A stretch of DNA of 63,956 bases from positions 1-63,956 of the forward strand of contig CAZPAM010000007.1 in NCBI GenBank assembly GCA_964584595.1, in the 5' to 3' direction. The notes under the pieces were generated by a model. It was not told the DNA's origin and searched no databases. It was given only the letters and a program-made list of their open reading frames with translations. The translations under genes and the position numbers were made by a program. This stretch comes from Scalindua sp964584595 (lineage in GTDB: Bacteria; Planctomycetota; Brocadiia; Brocadiales; Scalinduaceae). Positions 62,734 to 63,956 of the stretch are shown piece after piece. Position 1 is the first letter of the stretch. Each line of letters starts with the position of its first letter.

Positions 62734-63591
62734 ATGATTAGAACTCTTTTTGAAATACCAATCCCGTTCACCGGCATATCAATTCCCATTTACGCATACG
62801 GCTTCATGCTTATGGTCGGATTCCTGGTGGTCATCTTTGTTGCACGTATCAAAGCAAAGAGTGAAGGCATAAACCCGGAAGATATATCCAACATGGGAAT
62901 ATACACAATCTTTGTGGGTATTCTGGGAGGCAGAACATTTTATGTGGTCCAGAATCTTGATTCATATAAACACAACATCCTGAGCATCTTTAGGATTTAT
63001 GAGGGAGGGCTGGTTTTTTATGGGGGCCTGTTGGCTTCTATTGCAGCGATAATTGTTTACACGAAAATCAGGAAACTACCTGTACTAAAGACAATTGATG
63101 TTATCGCATATGCTTTTGCACTTGGAATAGTCTTTGGACGGATTGGATGTCTTCTTAACGGATGCTGCTGGGGTGATGTCTGCAGTCCGGATTTACCATG
63201 GGCGGTTACCTTTCCAAAATTAGTTGATGCAAACTCAATGATTAATGGCAGCCCTGCATTTCTGCACCATCTTGGCCTGGGGCTGGTGAGCGTGTCAGAC
63301 ACCCACTCACTTCCTATTCATCCTACACAGATATATTCGGCATTAGGCAATCTCTCGATATTTTTCATAATAAACGCCTTCTTCAAACATCGCAGGAGAG
63401 AAGGGGAGATTACGTTAACGTTCTGTGCACTATATTCCGTAATGCGTTTTATTGTTGAGATCTTCAGGGATGATAACCCAGCACTCTTTGATGGCATGAC
63501 AATATCACAAAATGCCAGTGTATTAGTCTTTGTTGCTTCGGTTACGCTTTTCATAATCGGAAGGGTTAAGCTGAAAAGGGCAGTATCATAG
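62734..63591 (+). CDS. lgt: Prolipoprotein diacylglyceryl transferase
   Basis: The 285-aa inner-membrane enzyme has about seven TM segments. It transfers diacylglycerol to lipobox cysteines, such as those of the lipoproteins at 7697 and 60234. Family motifs are YAYGFMLMVGFL, GILGGRTFYV, the GGLVFYGGLL block, the Lgt signature GRIGCLLNGCCWG and HPTQIYSALGN near the C-terminal side. It begins 5 bp after panD. Confidence 0.95.
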   Translation: MIRTLFEIPIPFTGISIPIYAYGFMLMVGFLVVIFVARIKAKSEGINPEDISNMGIYTIFVGILGGRTFYVVQNLDSYKHNILSIFRIYEGGLVFYGGLLASIAAIIVYTKIRKLPVLKTIDVIAYAFALGIVFGRIGCLLNGCCWGDVCSPDLPWAVTFPKLVDANSMINGSPAFLHHLGLGLVSVSDTHSLPIHPTQIYSALGNLSIFFIINAFFKHRRREGEITLTFCALYSVMRFIVEIFRDDNPALFDGMTISQNASVLVFVASVTLFIIGRVKLKRAVS

Positions 63592-63622
63592 TCGAAGACG
63601 TAATCCATATCAGGAGAAAAGC

Positions 63623-63956
63623 ATGTCAATATTCGTGGATACGGCAGATATTGAGCAGGCAAAGGCTGCAAAGGAACTTGGCTGGGTACGAGGAATCACC
63701 ACCAATCCAATCCTTCTTGCAAAATCCGGTAATTCTGCAGCCGATACACTGCAACAGCTTGCAGGGCTGAATATGGATTTCTTGTTTTACCAGCTTGTTT
63801 CTTCATCCAGGGAGGATATGCTGAAAGAGACCCATCTTGCAAAGGAGATTGCAGGAGATCAATTGGTACTGAAAATCCCTCCCTCCGAACAGGGATTTGA
63901 GATTATCCGGCAACTTCCACCAGAAATCCCATGTTGCATTACGGCTTTATATAGTG
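63623..63956 (+). CDS. Transaldolase / fructose-6-phosphate aldolase family (3' partial)
   Basis: The start ATG 63623 follows AGGAG. The visible 111 residues read MSIFVDTADIEQAKAAKELG, then GITTNPILLAKSG and QLVLKIPPSEQGFEII. This is the TalC/Fsa-type small transaldolase fold, with TTNP after the first strand and the Schiff-base lysine in VLKIP. The gene runs off the right edge. Transaldolase and Fsa-type activities cannot be separated from this portion. Confidence 0.85.
   Translation, partial: MSIFVDTADIEQAKAAKELGWVRGITTNPILLAKSGNSAADTLQQLAGLNMDFLFYQLVSSSREDMLKETHLAKEIAGDQLVLKIPPSEQGFEIIRQLPPEIPCCITALYS

Overview
The window looks like AT-rich chromosome from a planctomycete, most likely an anammox-type (Brocadiales, Scalindua-like) bacterium. 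That assignment is inference from gene content: a urea/ammonium island, a NO-dismutase-like protein, a group II-type chaperonin in a bacterium, a DUF1573 protein and lpxA. No ribosomal RNA is present to confirm it.

Layout. (1) 1-2980: end of a TPR-type gene, yebC, and ftsH on the minus strand. (2) 3289-40379: a ~37 kb integrated element. It is bounded by an exact 49-bp direct repeat of the 3' half of tRNA-Pro(GGG). The broken copy lies at 3289-3337 and the rebuilt, complete tRNA at 40333-40411. At the tRNA end, in order, are a Rep_trans/MobT-like initiator (37849), a small HTH/excisionase-like protein, a 23-codon ORF and a tyrosine integrase (39247-40317). The 20-mer TTGACTACAATTTGACTACA occurs just inside both ends. 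(3) 40763-45766: PP2C phosphatase, Ser/Thr kinase and a membrane-anchored acidic repeat protein. (4) 45812-49317: gpsA, glyA and prfB on the minus strand, with the prfB programmed frameshift intact. (5) 49502-56695: thrS-infC-rpmI-rplT-pheS-pheT-lpxA. infC has no ATG, GTG or TTG in frame at its 5' end and appears to start on ATC. (6) 56796-61319: an M1-M28-PDZ peptidase and a convergent TolB-like lipoprotein. (7) 61508 to the right edge: panC, panD, lgt and the start of a transaldolase.

The element carries a nearly self-contained nitrogen programme. Urea can enter through a UreI/AmiS channel, an outer-membrane porin plus the UrtABCDE ABC transporter, and an SSS-family symporter. Urease (UreABC) with UreE, F, G and D hydrolyses it. 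An Amt ammonium transporter with a fused C-terminal PII domain handles the product. A DUF1573 protein, an unrecognised 117-aa protein and a group II-type chaperonin are embedded in the operon. A NarX/NarL-type kinase-regulator pair follows. At the far end lies a qNOR-family protein with the residue changes expected of nitric oxide dismutase. Between urtA and urtB are two diverged copies of a ~145-nt sequence whose stems are kept by compensatory changes, which suggests an undescribed structured RNA. A tightly overlapped three-gene cassette with a metallo-beta-lactamase-fold protein sits between the nitrogen genes and the mobility genes.
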